In this document: positions 62,994-64,000 of the stretch, one piece after another
Layout of the letters: each line of letters starts with the position of its first letter
Position numbering within the stretch: position 1 is the first letter of the stretch
Origin: Pandoraea pneumonica
GTDB lineage: Bacteria; Pseudomonadota; Gammaproteobacteria; Burkholderiales; Burkholderiaceae
Direction of reading: 5' to 3'
DNA length: 64,000 nt
Assembly: GCF_902459645.1 (NCBI RefSeq)
Contig: NZ_CABPSK010000003.1
Span: forward strand, 744,001 to 808,000
Translations under genes and position numbers: made by a program
Notes under the pieces: model-generated
Told to the model about the DNA's origin: nothing
What the model saw: the letters and a program-made list of their open reading frames with translations, nothing else
Database searches by the model: none

Positions 62994-63020
62994 TTTAGAG
63001 GAGAGTGTTTGGCCGGTCAA
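62992..63020 (-). promoter_or_regulatory. Predicted mra (dcw) promoter
   Basis: On the minus strand -35 TTGACC (63015-63020), 17-bp spacer, -10 TAAAGT (62992-62997). The -10 touches the first MraZ repeat. The transcription start would be near 62985. The -10 matches four of six consensus positions. Confidence 0.6.
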
Positions 63021-63321
63021 GCGTTTCGCCGGTTTTTCGGACGGGATTTGTCAGACAGAACAATGACTTAGCGCACTTTCCTCAAGCAGCCGAACCAATT
63101 TTTGTCAGGAAAATTAATGACATAACTGCGATAGTGAAAGTGGAACCTCAAACTTGAAGCCCAATCTCGCGCAAAGCCCGCCAGCGCTATCGATACGGGG
63201 TAGTGCGCGCTTACGCCATGGCGCGCGCCATTTGGTGACACGCAAAATGCCACCGGACACGCGCCACGCGAGGGAGATCGACACAGGAAAAGAGAGAAGT
63301 GCCAGAGACGACCGCAGTGCT
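63021..63321. other. Intergenic region between coq7 and the mra promoter
   Basis: About 300 bases upstream of the mra promoter with no credible gene. I see no clear terminator for coq7. Confidence 0.5.
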
Positions 63322-64000
63322 CTATATATAGTAGGCCGTCGTCGTCATGACCTTGGCGGCGGCCCGCATCACGCGCTGTACCGGCACGGGCAGTTCGATA
63401 CCGCCCGCATCGCGTGCTGCCTGACCGTGCTCGATTTCGTCGAGACGCATCTGATCAACGATGGCCCGCGAGCGCAGATCATGCGGCGGCAGTTCGTCTA
63501 GATGGGTATCGAGATGGTGTTCGACCTGACGCTCGGTCTCGGACATGAAGCCCAGGCTCACGTTGTCACCGCACTTTCCGGCGACGAAGCCGATCGCGAA
63601 GGCCCCGGCGTACCAGAGCGGGTTGAGCAAGCTGGGACGCGAGCCCAATTCGGCCAGCCGATGCGCCGTCCACGCAAGGTGATCTTCTTCCTCTTTCCCT
63701 GCGTGCTCGAACGCCGCCCGCAACTCGGGCCGCTTGGTCGCCAGCTTTTGCGCCTGATAGAGCGCCTGCGCGCATACCTCACCGACATGATTCACGCGCA
63801 TGAGACCCGCGACGTGCCGGCGCTCCTGCGGACTCAGCCCGTCGTCGGCAGCATCACTTGCGGCCGTGGCCCCGGCACCGCTCGCGTGACCCGCGCCGGT
63901 CGGCTCGGTTGTCGTCGGTGCAGCGGATATAGCGGATGTGGCAGGGACAGGAATCGGGCGGGAGGCTTGCGTGACCCCGACGATTGCTCGCAGGCCACGG
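63322..64000 (-). CDS. coq7: Demethoxyubiquinone hydroxylase (Coq7), N-terminus cut by window
   Basis: Partial; the start lies beyond 64000. About 225 codons are visible. Reading from the edge, [14 protein letters not shown] is followed by a linker of about 40 residues rich in Ala, Thr and Pro, then [28 protein letters not shown]. Di-iron ligands are seen in [18 protein letters not shown], and RLDEIEHGQ. It hydroxylates the ubiquinone ring precursor; ispB in this window makes the side chain. The stop TAG is at 63322-63324. The frame is open across the linker, so an ATG at 63801 is not the start. Confidence 0.93.
   Translation of the reverse strand, partial: RGLRAIVGVTQASRPIPVPATSAISAAPTTTEPTGAGHASGAGATAASDAADDGLSPQERRHVAGLMRVNHVGEVCAQALYQAQKLATKRPELRAAFEHAGKEEEDHLAWTAHRLAELGSRPSLLNPLWYAGAFAIGFVAGKCGDNVSLGFMSETERQVEHHLDTHLDELPPHDLRSRAIVDQMRLDEIEHGQAARDAGGIELPVPVQRVMRAAAKVMTTTAYYI

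Noticed and set aside
63318-63336. CTCTATATATAGTAG resembling a NrdR box
   Set aside because: It overlaps the coq7 stop codon and encodes its last residues; it has one half-site only and no partner at 31 bp.

Overview
The window is a stretch of bacterial chromosome with high GC (low 60s percent by eye) and almost entirely core genes. Gene content and order (accB-accC-prmA-DUF3426-tpx; pilB-pilC-pilD-coaE-zapD-yacG; proS-rppH-CNP1-proB-obgE-rpmA-rplU-ispB; a complete mraZ-to-lpxC division and cell-wall cluster) fit a beta-proteobacterium of the Burkholderiales. The family Burkholderiaceae is very likely. Pandoraea is my best guess at genus, from overall resemblance only. I see no insertion sequences, prophage, CRISPR array, rRNA or integron.

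Layout. 1-8.6 kb: start of mpl (minus, cut by the window edge), then a plus-strand run: an unknown protein with a nucleotidyltransferase-like motif, a TlpA-type thioredoxin, aroQ, accB, accC, prmA, a zinc-ribbon DUF3426 protein, tpx, a PfkB sugar/nucleoside kinase and a glycine-zipper lipoprotein. 8.6-16.3 kb: an H1-histone-like Lys/Ala repeat protein, then the class Ia ribonucleotide reductase genes nrdB and nrdA (both minus), separated by a plus-strand aldose epimerase. Each nrd gene has its own pair of NrdR boxes. 16.3-21.4 kb: ampD, a DUF1269 membrane protein, a PP0621-type protein and ypjD (minus), then ffh and a purine phosphoribosyltransferase (plus). 21.4-30.2 kb: marC, proS (minus); rppH, a CNP1-like lipoprotein (plus); proB, obgE, rpmA, rplU (minus); ispB and tRNA-Pro(CGG) (plus).

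30.4-37 kb: a CorC/HlyC-type transporter, pilB-pilC-pilD, coaE, zapD and yacG (plus). 37.1-43 kb: a MutT-type hydrolase, a DUF815 ATPase, argJ and secA (minus). 43.2 kb: a DUF721/DciA-like gene. 43.8-62.9 kb: the dcw cluster in full on the minus strand, mraZ-rsmH-ftsL-ftsI-murE-murF-mraY-murD-ftsW-murG-murC-ddl-ftsQ-ftsA-ftsZ-lpxC, with many 4-base ATGA overlaps and a promoter overlapped by four 10-bp-spaced MraZ repeats. The window ends inside coq7 (minus).

Functionally the window joins envelope growth (dcw, mpl, ampD, ispB, lpxC), protein export (ffh, secA), fatty-acid initiation (accBC), dNTP supply (nrdAB, NrdR-controlled) and type IV pilus assembly. I did not find a convincing undescribed multi-gene system. 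The items most worth a second look are the matched NrdR box pairs on split nrdA and nrdB, a possible small ORF in the nrdB leader, the degenerate nucleotidyltransferase-like protein at 463-1137, the histone-like gene with its AT-rich upstream region, and the reduced PilB and PilD proteins.
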